DNA of 64,000 bases from positions 66,716,367 through 66,780,366 of the forward strand of contig CM060173.1 of the NCBI GenBank assembly GCA_030549775.1, written 5' to 3'. The position numbers and the translations under genes are program-made. The notes under the pieces were generated by a model that was not told the origin of the DNA, made no database searches, and saw nothing but the letters and a program-made list of their open reading frames with translations. This document shows positions 10,801 to 23,407 of this stretch, piece after piece. The stretch comes from Tamarix chinensis (lineage: Eukaryota; Streptophyta; Magnoliopsida; Caryophyllales; Tamaricaceae). The first letter of the stretch is position 1, and the number at the start of each line of letters is the position of its first letter.

Positions 10801-12231
10801 AATATATTTTTATTATAGGTTTAGTTTTATTTGGTTTTGGTAGTGATTTAAAAAAATAAACTGAGTTAGGATAGGTTTAAGAAAAAGAAAAAATATTAAA
10901 TAATTAGGATGAATTATTTTAAGAAATTATACGGGTTAAAGTCAAAGCTAAAAATAAAATAAGTGTGTTAAGGTTTAAGGGTTAAGTTTTAAATAAAATT
11001 CTTAACTCTAGAAAGAAAAGATTACAAAAGTTTCAGGTGTCATGTTTGGATCTTGGGGTCCCTAGTTGTATTAAAACACTAACAACATAAAATGAAAGAT
11101 GTTTTGAGCTAGGTAGCATCTTGTGCTTGAGTTAGATCCCCAAGTGTAAAAGGTTTTTGGGTTAATGGGTTCATTCTACTTAGAAAAGTAAAATCACAAA
11201 CATTATGGAAAATATGTATAGTTAAATTGGAAACTTAGTTTCTCGTGAATGGATCATTTGTCATATTGGCTTCATTAACAGTTATATTAGAATTATTTGA
11301 GTAATTTTTCCTTAAAATTCTTTTACATAATTGAGACTATAATCCTTCTCTAGTTGAATTTTATTATCTAGTTTAATATACACGTGGTTGGGTGCTTGTG
11401 TGGCTTCCTTGACCATTTTATCTTAAGAGTGAGTAAGGTACATTTATTTGAATGATTTGCACATGACTAGGTGGTTTTGTGGCTTCCTTGGGTATTCTTT
11501 CTTAGGAGCGATTGTTTGACAATTGGTTGAATGACTTGTTCTTGCCTAGTTAGTCATGTGGCCTCCTATATTGATCTACATTGGAAGTATGTTGGAGTTA
11601 CTTTTAGTTGAATTGATTCTATCTTGTCTGGTAGTGAATGTCATCTTTTATAAATGGCTGAGATGAGTTGTTGATATAGTATATGAATGCTTTTTCTTGT
11701 TCTTGAGTTTATGCATAACTTGATATTAGTGCATGTGAGTGATAAATATGCATGTTTTTATGACTTTTTATGTTAGAAGGTTATGTGAACATGGTTTTTA
11801 CTCTAATTTGGTTGTGTTTACTCAGTAGTTTTATATTGAATACATTATTTTCTAATATTTTTGGAACAGGTTTTTGGGTTACTTTAATAGCTTTAGGTGT
11901 AATCTAGAAAGTGGGGATACCTAGTATAATTGTCCTATGTTGGGAATCATAGTTATTTGTTCCTCATCAATATTATGACATCTTTTGAAACCTTTATTTG
12001 AGATTTTTTATTATAAAGAGTTGTACCTTGTATTGCTACCATACTCTTTGTCTATTCTTGTTTGTTTAGTTTTCATGACCAACTTTGCTTTTGACATGAG
12101 TTGGGTGAATATATATACATCTCATCATGATAGATGGAGCAATAGCACCCCCTCCTGTGTTTTATTGTTTTAGCTTGCAAATTATCCTTTCAAATAGAAT
12201 TTTGGAGCTAAGAAAAATGGAGGGTATTACA
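10801..12231 (+). mobile_element. LTR-like segment with type B-like 3' end; 5' end not found
   Basis: The end at 12150-12231 (ATAGCACCCCCTCCTGTG, TTTAGCTTGCAAATTATCC, AAAAATGGAGGGTATTACA) aligns with the 3' end of the LTR at 7394, which fixes orientation and the right boundary. The left boundary is uncertain. A threefold internal repeat lies at 11380-11580. No coding region is seen. Confidence 0.5.
11380..11580 (+). repeat. Three diverged copies of a roughly 80-bp direct repeat
   Basis: Each unit has GTGTGGCTTCCTTG (or a variant such as CATGTGGCCTCCTATATTG), then TATCTTAAGAGTGAG or TTTCTTAGGAGCGA, then TTGAATGA-TTG. Units begin near 11382, 11461 and 11542; the last is partial. Confidence 0.6.
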
Positions 12232-13608
12232 TAAGGATGATTACATTATCCTTTATAAATGTTTTATTATTGATTGAGCGTGTTGATACAGTTCATATTC
12301 TTTAACTTCTTACACACTCAATCATACTTCTTTCCTTTATCTAAGATTTGAATAGATAAAATGAAGAAACAAATTAGTTTCTTTTGATGGCTTGACTAGT
12401 ATAACCCAGAGCTAACAACTATTGAGGATACCAAATTGAGAAGCCATCTCCTAATCACATACCATGGAATGTGATTATTCATTATTTTATTAACAATCAT
12501 TCATGTAAATACCTCACTTATAAGATTAAAAAAATGCAGGATTAAATTTACTTAGTTACTATAGCTCGGTTGATTCAATGGTATATAATAAAAAATAATA
12601 ATAGAGTAAGCTTTCCATTTTACCTGAGAAAGTTATCTTGAACTATTGAGGTAATGTGTGGATCCTTTATTGATTTAGAATAGCTCACATTTCAACAAGC
12701 CCATTAATTGCTTTGAAGATTGTTTTCTTACAAAATCATGGAGGGGTGGGGTTCTTTCATATTGGTGAATTGAACAAGGCTATAGTAGGTAGAATTTACT
12801 CACCAAGAAAAGTACTTTGTGGGTAATATGGTATCACCAATACATATAAAATGACTAATTTATCCTTACCTATATTTAAAATGATCTTCCATATCTTATC
12901 TAACCTAAAATATTATGCCACTCCATTCTTTTGAAAAAGTAATTAGTCTAGGATTGGAATTGATAAAGATTATGTATCCTTAATTACTTATTTTAAGAGT
13001 TTTGAAACTCTTGTTACGTTTTCTGAATATTTTTTTCATTCATTTATATCATTTTACACAAATTCAATTCCATAAGATATGATAAGACACTTTTGACCAT
13101 TTAACTTCTTTAATATCATTCTAATGCATTCAAGTTGGTATTCCTTAGGTTTTTTTAGCCTCATATTGCTATTTAAAATATTAAATGGAGATTAATGCAA
13201 CAAAAAATTCCTATTCACATACAGTTCAATTTTTGCTTTGTGTTCAGCTATAAAATATCTCCTTTTGTTTTCTAAATATGATAAAACTCTAATATTCATA
13301 TTATTTTATTATTCATGAGATAAATATGGTCTAAAAAATATTCTATTATTTTTTGCATCATTCGTGCATTTATTTAGCTAAGTTTTGCATAATCTTTTAA
13401 CAAAACCTACTTCTATTCACATAAAACTAATATAATCCATATGAGAATGAATAATGAACTTTTATTTTTTAGTGTTGTTGTTTAAGGAAATCTACTCCTC
13501 ACATCCAAGTAAATGGAGACACCTCTCTCACTCTCCTTCTTTGACATAATTTGTAAGGTTTTATTTTCTTAGCAATTAAGTCTCTAACATAGCAAATTAA
13601 AACATAAA
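12232..13608. other. Unassigned AT-rich sequence
   Basis: No gene, LTR end or clear repeat is seen. All frames are short and interrupted. Some - strand stretches (about 12750-13300) have codon-like texture and may be remnants of an old retroelement, but no motif can be named. It flanks the LTR at 13609-23407. Confidence 0.4.
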
Positions 13609-14375
13609 TATAACACCCCCAAAATTCACTACTAAATTTTTTTAATTTATTTAAAAATTAGTAGAAGAAAAAACCATAAATTTTGGGGATGTTACCACCA
13701 TACGTAGTACCAAACCTACCATTCCAGTACCAAGTGCTAAGGCTAGAAGAACATAATGCAATTCCTCAAATTTAACTTTCTTTTAAATTAGAGCAGCGTA
13801 GTTAATTCTTTATAAGGGTAAAGCCCACTATTAGCGGTTACAAGAGTAAAATTATTTTGAACAAGGAAATAAAAGGTTAAAAGAGAAACCCTAAAATCTT
13901 TCCTTACAATCCTTATGGTCTTACCCGATAATAGCTTGAATAGCACCTACAACAAACCAGCAAGGGACACTACCCATTGAATAGGTAGGAGCCCACAAAC
14001 GAAATCCTTCAGTATTATGGTACTGAGTAACCCCGTTATACTAAATTGAAAGGTAAGGCCCACATGTAACACATCATACTTAAATAGAAGTAAAGACAAT
14101 ATCATAGGCACACATATAAATAATCATAGCCACATAAGAGTGATTAAACACACCAAACAATAAGAATTGTAAAATACAGAGTCCATTTACTTAATACCTC
14201 CAACACTTACAAAGAGTGATAGGCACCAAGGCCATACTTATATCATATCAATAGATCATGAGGATGAATGTAACACTTTTGGTATTAAGTCATTAATTAA
14301 ACATCATTCAAAATCATCTCTCGATTTATATCCATATGAGTATGGGAACCCCACTATTATAGCCGGTGGACCAGA

Positions 14376-15212
14376 TGATGGAAACCTGTTAGGGTTTCAC
14401 GAAAGGATCGAAATATTAGTCGAGCACAACGTTCGATTCGCCGGTTCAGCCTAAGGAAAAACTCCAAAGGAAGACCCAAAGATTCAGAGGCACAGTTTTT
14501 ACAACGGCAACTGAAATCGAAGAAAGAATGATCAAGATCGATCAAAGCAAGAGAGAGCAGACTCAGAAAAGAAGAGCGAATGAGGGATTCGCCGAAAGAG
14601 AGAGAAAAGTCGCGAGAAGAATCGAGAATAAACTCAGCAATTGTATTCTGTCAAAAGCTCTCCTCGTATTACATCTTACACGGCTATTTATATTGTATTA
14701 CAGACCGTATAACAAAGCGTACAAAACAGCCCAGACGAGACTCCACAGCCAGCCATACAACGGAATGGGCTGCTACTTTGGGCCGCAGAAATAAGTCGAC
14801 CAACCCAAATAATACACAAAAGAAATGCCCCAAATACAAGGTAAGTTTGAGACATAATTCCCATCAGCTAAAAACTTTAGCTAATCATGGCTATTAAGGA
14901 TTGATTAATCCACAATCCATCTAGTCCATAATTAAGGACCGGGTGGCAGATTATACAACCAACCTAATTTCCATTAGCCAATTCGACCGGCGAATGCATC
15001 ATATGGGATTACAATTAATTAACAAAAATTACATAATCTGCACACTCTAGATAGATAATCTGCACACTCCAGCAGCTGCATCCAAAGATCCACAAAGTCC
15101 ATATGCTGCATTACACTCCTATTTATCCACCAAATAAGACAAACAATTGTAAGTAAATAATTCACAGCAATTATCAAAATTAATTAAGTATAAATTTTTA
15201 ATATTCATATCA
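14376..15212 (-). mobile_element. Solo LTR, copia-like, 837 bp
   Basis: On the - strand it starts TGATATGAATATT and ends CAGGTTTCCATCA. It is flanked by a perfect 5-bp duplication CCAGA (14371-14375 and 15213-15217). The surrounding type A LTR resumes smoothly after it. Reading the - strand, a TATA-like AATATAAATAGCC lies at about 14680-14692, where transcription would begin. It is less AT-rich than its surroundings and has no internal region, so it is a solo LTR. Assignment to copia rests on length, ends and TATA-box style and is an inference. Long frames in the LTR at 14357-14897 are not genes. Confidence 0.85.
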
Positions 15213-15234
15213 CCAGAAATAAGTTTCAAGGCAA

Positions 15235-15545
15235 AACGTACCTGGCTATTATTATTTTTCAATAGATAGATCTCTAGGGCAGATGAATCCTGGCCTCTAT
15301 CATCATTGGTAGATCGGTCTTGCCCTGATTCACATGGTGTTCCACTATAATTGATTAGTATCTTCCCATATTTCACTATAATCTAAAGTTTGGTTTATTG
15401 AGCTCGGGATCCCCCATTATTATAGCCAATGTACTGGAATACACTCCGGGGCAACGTGTACCTGGCCACTCTTATATAGATGGTTCAGTACACACTCTAA
15501 GGCAATAGGCTCCTAGCCAGTATTACAATCGGTGGATCATCCCAC
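15235..15545 (-). repeat. CCACTATTATT/GGTGGACC subrepeats of the type A LTR, diverged
   Basis: Units such as CCTGGCTATTATTATT, CCATTATTATAGCC, CCTGGCCACTCTTATATAG and CCAGTATTACAATCGGTGG recur with intervening GGCA-AA-GTACC words. One more unit lies before the inserted solo LTR (14351-14375). They correspond to the better preserved arrays at 17050-17410, 43980-44330 and 63370-63725. Confidence 0.7.
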
Positions 15546-17049
15546 ATATATAATCCATCTAGGCTCAGCTCAATAATCTTTCACTTTACATGCTTAGTTT
15601 TTTTCATTTAATTAGAAAAAGAAGTCAATTTTTTGGAACTCAAGGGGGAGATTGAGAACCCAAAGACGTAAAGGTACACTGGTCATACTTGAGCATACAA
15701 GAAACACGGTACCCCTTAACCATCAACTCAAGGATACAAAGGTACCTTGGTTGCACTAGTGCACAAGGACACACAATACCCTATCGGCAAGGACACCTAA
15801 TCCATTAGTATACATACCCCCTAAATATGTCTGTAGAGATAGATAGAGTAAGATGTAGGGTTTGGGTGGGGCACTAAAGCACACCAGTAAATACCAGAAC
15901 AATCATGAGCTAAACCATGTTTTTAAGGTAGTAACCCTTAAAGAGCCACCATTCTCGATCTTAAGGTGTTCCACTTTAATTATGAGTGTCTTAATTAAGG
16001 TGATCACGAGAAATACAACAACCACATGCTTAATCATTTCCATTTATTTATGTTATCATCAAGTAATCCTTATTCATATGGTTGTCCATGTTAATTTATA
16101 TAAACCACTAAGCCTATCCTTTTATCATCCATTTCCATTTTAGAATTCATTCCCATTTATTCATATGCCACAAAGGGGTTATCATAGTATAATCATAATA
16201 TGGTGTTATAGTTTGACAGTCTACGTCAAAAGATCATGGAACACTTAAACCCTAACATGTACTTCTATCACATGCAACACACATTTCCATGCATAATTAA
16301 TGATCAAGGCACCTCTTGCATAAATATTAGGTAAACACAATGTAACACCCCAAAATTTACTATTTAAAAAAAATGGAAGCAATAAATTAAAACCTATGAA
16401 TTTCGAGAATGTTACCGCCACACTTAGTACTAGACCGGTTCAATCTGACTGTTCCAGTATCAGCTGCGAAGGCTAAAAGAAATTTAATGATCAATATAAA
16501 CCAAACCTAAACAAGACTTCAAACAAGCATTAAAAGATTATAAGATAGAATCTAGAGTGTGAAATCTATGAGTTATAAACCAGCATACATATTCAAAGTT
16601 TCTTAAGCGGAAACCAATTGACAAACGATAAAAGATTAATCTAGAAAACTAAAAAGATCATTAGAAAATCATATAAGGGAAATCTAGCCACGCCACTCAC
16701 AATCTTTGTGCTGAGTCCAAACTCAACACTCAACTTCGCTTGATGCCTCATGAACATCGACATCATTGAAATAAGTACCACCCCACCTACACAATGTCAG
16801 AAGGACCTTCTGCTCGTGGGAATGAGCAGCATCCATGAAGCGGGTGGTCACTATGCTATGTACTGGGTAAGGTAACCATGCACTAAGGCCAATACATAAA
16901 AGCACATGATTCAGACATGATAACATAACAACTTACAATCCTTCAAATAATAAATAGATAAATAAAGGTCCAATTATAATTTGGATAAATTAATTATTTC
17001 ATCTCTGATCAGTATTCAATTCACACCACAATTTTTATTAATCCATACG

Positions 17050-17410
17050 AGCACAAGAACCCCACTATTTAGCCGGTGGACCGGAAACATACAAGGCATA
17101 AAAGCTCCCGACCACTATTATTGCCGATAGACCAAAAAAATACAAGGTATAAAGCTCCTAACCACTATTATTGTTTGTGGACCAGTCTAGCCCCTACTCA
17201 CATGGTGTTCCACTATAAGTACTTAGTGTATTTCTCGTGTCTTAGCACAATTATGTTTGGTTTGTTGAACACGGATCCCCCCACTATTATAGTCAGTGGA
17301 CCGAAAACATACAGGTATAATGCACCTAACCACTATTATTCTCTAGTAGATCGGTCATAGGGCAAAACTCCCTAACCATTATTATATGCCGGTGGACTGG
17401 TCTAGGCCCG
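17050..17410 (-). repeat. Array of CCACTATTATT...GGTGGACC units
   Basis: About six units are spaced roughly 50-110 bp apart (near 17062, 17117, 17162, 17282, 17331 and 17376), each with CCACTATTAT and a following GGTGGACCGG or variant. They are joined by AAAACATACAAGGTATAA-like and CTCCTAACC words. The same array occurs at 63370-63725 and, in reverse, at 43980-44330. Confidence 0.85.
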
Positions 17411-18239
17411 ACTCAACAATCTTTCACTTTAAATAACTAATGGTTTATCATGTCTTATTCAAAAAGTTTTGCCCTAGATGTGCATGAATAACTCTCTCAT
17501 GCCTATCCTCCAACGGACCAGTCCCATATCATAAGATTCCTACACCTCGTAACTTGCTAAAAAAACCTTTCCTCCTTTTCCTAGATCACACTAGTGGCCA
17601 AAATCCTAAGTATATGGGTTAAGGCCCACTACCTTAAACCTCTAAGTCGGCCCACTACCTTGGACCTCTGAGTCCACTCACTACCTTACTCTAGGATTTT
17701 CTCTAGAAACCCTAATTTAGGCATATGTGGCCCATCCTACTCCTCTTCATAAGCCAAAATTATTTTAACACCTTACTCATCATAACCATTGGGTTCAACC
17801 CTCTTCAACTCACTTTACTCACCAAGTACACTCATTACCATAAAACCTTAAGTAGTCACACCAAAACCCTTGCTGGCCACACGGAACCCTAGCTTCCTCA
17901 TTTCCACATGTCACCCCTCCATTTCTCACCTTCTACTTCTTATTTTTCTATTCTAATCATGCTCATCCCTCACATGATAATTTCCATACTCATCTCATAC
18001 TCCACTCACTCTAATTTATTTTCCCCTTTTACCACCTTCTCAGATTAGGGTTTCCTCCCAAACCCTAGCTTAGTCTCCTATGGCCCCTTATACTATCCCA
18101 TATACTATTTTTCTCCCAAAGCCTCCAATCACTCAAACAACTCTCCCATTACCTTCCTCACACCTCAAATTAACTTTCCATACTTAAAATTCACCCCTAT
18201 GCAGAATTTATATATTTGATGCAAACTTTCAAACTTTTT

Positions 18240-18347
18240 CATACAAAACCCTAAATCCTATGCGAAACCCTAGATTCCTCCATGCACAACCATAGATTCT
18301 CCCATACAAAACCCTAGATTCTCCTATGCACAACCATAGATTCTTCT
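18240..18347. repeat. Five copies of a 22-bp tandem repeat with AAACCCTA words
   Basis: Units such as CATACAAAACCCTAGATTCTCC alternate with TATGCACAACCATAGATTCTTC. Three units hold AAACCCTA, the plant telo-box word. The spacing is not telomeric. Confidence 0.8.
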
Positions 18348-18981
18348 ACTCATGGATCATGAAATATTTAGGTCAAACACACATTCCTTAGTCAACTTAT
18401 TCCCTTGTGGTCAACTTACTTCCCCATTTTCCTTTTTCATCCTTTCACCCTATATCATCACATTACTTATCCTAGCATGCATGTCCTAAAGGGCCACAAC
18501 ATATCATATCATAATCATGGCTTATACATATTATACACATGCCATAAAATAACACATAAGCATACCTCAACTCCAAGCCACACTACACATAAAATAGTTA
18601 TAACAATAAGCATAAGATACATAAAAAATCATGACACATGGCATACAAGACATACAAAACACATCACACACATAAGGCATTAGCTACACCCTTACATAAT
18701 ACAACACCGGTCTTTAAGCACGCTCCTACGTCTCCTTAAGGTTTTGACTTGTCTCACCTATAAGAGGAAAAAACTAAGGATTAGGTTCCCTCCTACCAAA
18801 ATACTGATATTTCTTATTTTATCCTAATATTAGGGTTATAGATAAAATAATAATATAATAGTAGTAACACTAACTAAATATTAATTTTTCTAAGGATAAA
18901 CGTAATAATAGTAATAATAGTAATATTGGAAAAGATTATAATATAAAATTTGAATACTTTATCCTAATAATCATATTGATA

Positions 18982-18982
18982 C

Positions 18983-19014
<32 letters not shown>

Positions 19015-19091
19015 GTATGATTTGAAAAAATTGTGAAATAAGGGCTTCTACCCTCCACCGAAATAATAGTAATAATAATAATAATAATAAG
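18982..19091. repeat. Two AAT/TAA microsatellites
   Basis: Perfect TAA-type runs lie at about 18982-19013 and 19065-19091, separated by non-repetitive sequence. They generate poly-Ile/Leu frames that are not genes. Confidence 0.9.
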
Positions 19092-20200
19092 ATAAAAAAG
19101 GAAGAAAAGAGGGATAATTGAGTGTTGTGAAAAAGAGAGGAAGAATAAGGGTGGATGTTGGGGTGTTGATGGTTGCCTATGTGGAGATGAGCGGAATGAA
19201 GATGGCGATGCAACCAAAGGTGGCGACACGCAACAGCGAATGTGGTGGCTGAAAGGGGAAGAAAGGAAGAAAGGGTGCAAGAGAGGGAGGGAGGGGAAAA
19301 GAAATTTAGGGGAGGTAGAGGAAAGCTTGTAGGGTAATTTGGAAGGTTTAGGAGGTGGTAGTTACGAAAGGAGAGGTGGCTACTGGTGGTGCGAAGGGCG
19401 GTGGAGGTGGAAGTGTGGTTGATTGGGAAGGAGACTTTGCACGATTGGGATGGCTCGTGCTAGGAAAATCAAGGGAGAAGGGAGGTTTAGTTGGGTAGAG
19501 GGTGATGTAGGGAGTGCTTAGGTGGGTGGCTTGGATGGTAGTGTTGGTTCACGGTGGCAGAAATGGTGTATAATCGAGCTATGGTGCAGAGGGGTGATTT
19601 TTCTAGATTGAAATCAAAAGCTCAAACAAGACTAGTTATTAGGGTCTTTATAGAGCTAAAGGAGGGCTAAGGTCAGAGGGGTGATGGAAAAATATTGAAG
19701 TTAGGAGAGGGCATCAACCAACGACGGGAGGCTGACAAAATTCAAATGTGGTAGAGGGTGGTTACGCAGGAAAGAGGGGGTCGTGCACTAGAAAGAAGGG
19801 AAGTGGGTTGCGTCGAAGTGGCTGGGGAGTCAAGGGAAGGAGAGAGGAGAGAAATGGTTGGTCAATGGCGTGATCGGCAGTGATAAACTATAGGTCGATG
19901 GGGAAGGAGAAGAAGGAGGAAGAAGGAGATGGGCATGGACTAGCAGTCCAGAAAGAAAAGATGGGAAAATTTGGATTGGGCAATGGAAGGTAGAAACGAG
20001 GGTCAAAATGCAGTGTTCTGAGGCGGGCTGCATTGAAGGAGAAAAGAGTAGGGGAATTGGGCGGCTAGATATGCCCAATTCGGGGGGAAAAAGAAAAGAA
20101 AAAGAGAAGAAGAAAAGAAAGGAGGAAAGAAAAAGGAAAAAGAAGAAGAAAAATAAAAGAAAATAAAAGAAAAAGGAAATGAGAAAATAGGTTGGTTGCG
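19092..20200 (-). repeat. Purine-rich tract (G/A on + strand) of the type A LTR
   Basis: About 1.1 kb is dominated by GGAAGG, GAAGAAG and GGTGG words on the + strand. Equivalent tracts occur at 21950-23110 and, as pyrimidine-rich sequence, at 41060-42300. Together these show it is a shared LTR module and not a gene, despite several long frames. Confidence 0.75.
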
Positions 20201-20489
20201 GTATTTGGAATATTTTGGTATTTTAGAATATTTTAAAAATAATAATATTTAATTCCCTTTTTAGGCTAATTTAGGGCTTTTGTAAGGTTTTTCCTAAATT
20301 TCATTTTAATTAGCAAAACGCCCAAATTTTTTGTAATTAAAATATTTATTGTTTTCTTCCTGATTATCCTCAATTAATTTCCTCATATTTTAATAAAAAT
20401 TATTTATTTCATTAATTTATCTATTAAGTCCTTATTTGGTCATTATTTCTAAAATTAGGATTTCGGGGCATTTCACACTATATCCCACT

Positions 20490-21300
20490 CTTAGTTATTC
20501 ATTCAACCCTACATTATGCCATGTTGTTGTGATACTTACCGATTTACCATAATACCCTTATCCTATTATTTAATATTACTTATATCACTGATTTACCCCT
20601 TTATATTTATGAAATTACTAAAATACCCCTCTTGTTTGTGAAATTACTAAGTTACCCCACTTTACGTACCAAATTACCATTTTAACCTTCATGCTTGTAT
20701 AATTACAAAATCCACCTTGAATTTGTTAGATTACCAAATTACCCTCCATACTTATTAAATCACTAACTTTATCCCTCGTACTTGTTAAGTTACCAAATTA
20801 CTCTTCAAGTTGTTTAAATTATTGAACTACCCTCTATACCCGTTAAAATTACCAAATCGCTTCTTAATATTATTGAATTACCAAATTCCTATTTTTGTTA
20901 GATAAATTACCAAATTGTCCTTCATACTTATTCAAATTACTAAATTACCCTTTTGGTTAATCAATTACCTAAAGTGCCCTTCATACTTATTAAAATTACC
21001 AAATGGTCGTTTATTGTGCCAAATTACCAAAATATCCCTCGTACCTACTAAATTACCATTTTACCCCTTTTGCTCACCAAATTACAAAGTTATCCTTCAT
21101 TTATGCCAAATTACAAAAATACCCTTCTCTTTCAATTAATTTAACAAAATACCTTCTTACTCACAAAAATTACCATGTTATCCCCTTTTCCATGTAAAAT
21201 TACTAAAATGACCTTCTTACTTATCAAATTACCATATTACCCCTTTTATTCTTATAAATTACCATCTCACCCTTATTATGCCAAATTTACTAAAATACCA
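20490..21300 (-). repeat. Array of AAATTACC...TACCCTT units
   Basis: Some 25-30 degenerate units of about 25-35 bp carry AAATTACCAAATTACCC and TTCATACTTATT-like words. The reverse-complement array lies at 42950-43580 in the LTR at 40777. The array follows the insertion point of the solo LTR at 16341-20475. Confidence 0.85.
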
Positions 21301-21949
21301 TTTCCACATCAATCACGAATATCCATAGTCCATATACATCATCTAATACCACCAACTATTATTATTTATTATTAATACTCATTAGCACCTACCATACATA
21401 CTTATTTAGGCCATACATTTTGTACAAGAAAACTTACTAAAATTCCCCTTAGGCTCATATTAATATTATCTATGCAATAATGGCCACATTACCTTCTCAT
21501 GTCATACATATGTATTTAACATTGTCATTAACAATAAGTCTCCTTCCTTAAACATCATTTCTACACATGATACATAAATTAACATGATTTTCAATTTAAC
21601 AATCAACACATGGCACAAATCATAATACACTTAACATCATACAACATGCACATAATCATATAAGTAACCCTAATGTGCTAGCATACGTATATCCACACAT
21701 TTTAGTAGGGAATAATGGTTACCTTATTTCCGCAATAATTAAACCTTACCTGTACACTAGTTAATAGTTTGATCTTTGCTTATAAAAAATTAGTGCCTAA
21801 AAATAATATCAAAAATTAGCATATCAGGAGTAGAAAATTAAAAGAATAATTTTTATTTAAATCATAATTAATACATACTAATAATAACTATTTATTTATG
21901 TCAAAATTAACCAAAAATTTAGCTCAAATAGATATAGGTGAAGGGAATA

Positions 21950-23110
21950 ATAAGTCGAAGAGGGGAGATGGAAGAAGGGAGAGGGGTTGGTTCGAGTGAG
22001 GTTTTTGGCGCTTGGTTGAAGGCTTGTGGAGGGGAGTGAGGGTGGTGGCTAGTAGTAGGGAGGGAGTAGGGGTATAGGTGGTCGCTCAGTGCAGTGAAGA
22101 CGGCGGCTACATGGTTGGGAAGATGGGTGTAAGGATGGGCAAAGAAGAAGAAGGGAAAAGAAAAGAAGAAGGGAGAGGCTGCAAGGGAATTTCGACCAAG
22201 GGGAGGAAGGGTGATGGTAGGGGAGGTGTTAGGGGGCTTGAGGGGTGGTTATGGAGGTGGAAAAAGAGGGAAAACAGCAGCACACTGTGGTGGTGTAGAG
22301 TGGAGGTCAAGAAGGGGGAAGAAAAAGAAAAGAGGGGATGGTTAGCTGTAAGGGTGAGTAGGGGTTATTGGGTGTTGTAAGGAGGTAGCAGGCGATACAA
22401 GGGGTGACTCTAGTGGTTATCTGGGCAGAAAAGGTGGTTGTTGTTGGGTGGTGACACAAAATAGGGGAGAAGAAGATAGGGAAGAAGGGAGATGAGAGGG
22501 GAGGTTTGTAAGGACAAGGGGAGCTCGAGCGGAATAGAGAATGAGTAGAGGAGGAGGAAATAAGGAGAATAAAAGGAAGAAGAAAGGAAGGAAGGCATGG
22601 TCAAGTTGGGTGGTGCAGGGTGGTAGGGAGAAGGAAAGGAGAAAAGGGGAAAGGAAAGGGCAAGCGAGGGGTTGCAGTGTAGGGGTGTGTATGGCTAAAA
22701 ATGGAAGGAAAGGGATAGGGGAAATAGAGAGTGAGAAAAGTATCCTACATGGCATGGGAGGTGCAGAGGAGGAGGGTTATAGGCTGTGTAGGAGGCATGG
22801 CTTCAATGTAGGGGAGAATGATGGAAGAAGGAAGGAGAAGGGGGTTGGCTGGCTAGTTGGGCAAGGAAGGGAAAGAAGGTCAGCTCGTCAGCACGAGGGG
22901 GAGGGGAAAAAAGAAGGATTGGGCTGGCCTAATAGGGGAAAGAAAGAAAAAAATAAGGAGGAAGCTAGGATGTACAAGTGCAAGGAAGAATAGGGGGAAA
23001 GAAAGAGAAGAGGAAAGAAGAAGGGACACGACCTCATGGCCGAGGAGGTGCGACGAAGGTTGGGCAGCCCAAAGTAGAAAAGGCGAAAAGAAAAGGGGAA
23101 AAATAAAAAT
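21950..23110 (-). repeat. Purine-rich tract near the 5' end of the type A LTR copy 1
   Basis: G/A-rich on the + strand, with GGGAAAGG, GAAGAAGG and GGTGG words. It corresponds in reverse to 41060-42300. Open frames across it arise from the lack of T and therefore of stop codons. Confidence 0.75.
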
Positions 23111-23407
23111 AAAATAATTTTTAGAATAAGGGTATTTAATTCTTTATATGGACAAATTAATTTATTTAAAATTTATGATATTAACTTAATAGGGTAATTT
23201 TAGTAGAATTTTTGTTTGGAAATTAATTTAAATAAAATAAGTATGATAAGATAAGACAATATATTATTTTAATTTATTAACTATTCATATCCATTTTTAT
23301 ACACCCAAAGATCCACAAAATAATTAAATTAATTAATTTAAATATTAAATTATCTCAGATGAGGATTATTTATTAAATTCTAGGTTTTAAAATTTTGGGG
23401 TATTAAA

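Larger units (their letters stand above)
16341..20475 (-). mobile_element. Type A solo LTR, copy 2, 4135 bp
   Basis: The left edge is TGTAACACCCC. The right edge reads GGGGCATTTCA, which on the - strand is TGAAATGCCCC. The ends are therefore TG...CA and short inverted repeats, as in gypsy LTRs. Flanks CACAA (16336-16340) and CACTA (20476-20480) are a one-mismatch 5-bp duplication, and there is no internal coding region, so it is a solo LTR. It sits inside the LTR at 13609-23407 in the same orientation. From its 3' end it carries a segment shared with 62999-63200 (GGAATGAGCAGCATCCATGA-like), the CCACTATTAT array, a 22-bp tandem repeat, AAT microsatellites and a purine-rich kilobase. Confidence 0.88.
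13609..23407 (-). mobile_element. Type A long LTR, copy 1, split by two solo LTRs
   Basis: The left edge (3' end, TATAACACCCCC at 13609) matches the ends at 16341 and 62639. The right edge (5' end, reading GGGGTATTAAA at 23397-23407) matches in reverse the start of the copy at 40777. Continuity across the 16341-20475 insertion is shown because 16250-16340 and 20480-21780 match, in reverse, adjacent parts of the LTR at 42470-43820. Without the inserts its length is about 4.8 kb. Flanks ATAAA (13604-13608) and ATACA (23408-23412) may be a 4-of-5 target duplication, which would make it a solo LTR. It holds a purine-rich tract, an AAATTACC array and CCACTATTAT units. Confidence 0.75.

Noticed and set aside
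14357..14897. Possible small genes of 60-105 residues in GC-richer sequence
   Set aside because: The segment is a solo LTR with exact termini and a CCAGA duplication. The frames overlap on both strands and start or end outside any motif.
18040..18350. Interstitial telomere (CCCTAAA words)
   Set aside because: The words are spaced 20 bp or more apart within a 22-bp repeat and are not arranged in tandem heptamers.
19830..20078. Pro/Ser-rich - strand frame with IPLLFSPSMQP
   Set aside because: Composition-driven frame in the purine-rich tract of a solo LTR.
20490..21300. CRISPR-like array of short repeats
   Set aside because: Repeats and spacers are not separable, units are degenerate and variable in length, no cas genes are present, and the sequence is plant LTR DNA.
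22078..23117. Several frames of 80-150 residues, Lys/Arg/Gly-rich
   Set aside because: The purine-rich tract has few T residues and so few stops. The homologous LTR tracts do not keep the frame.
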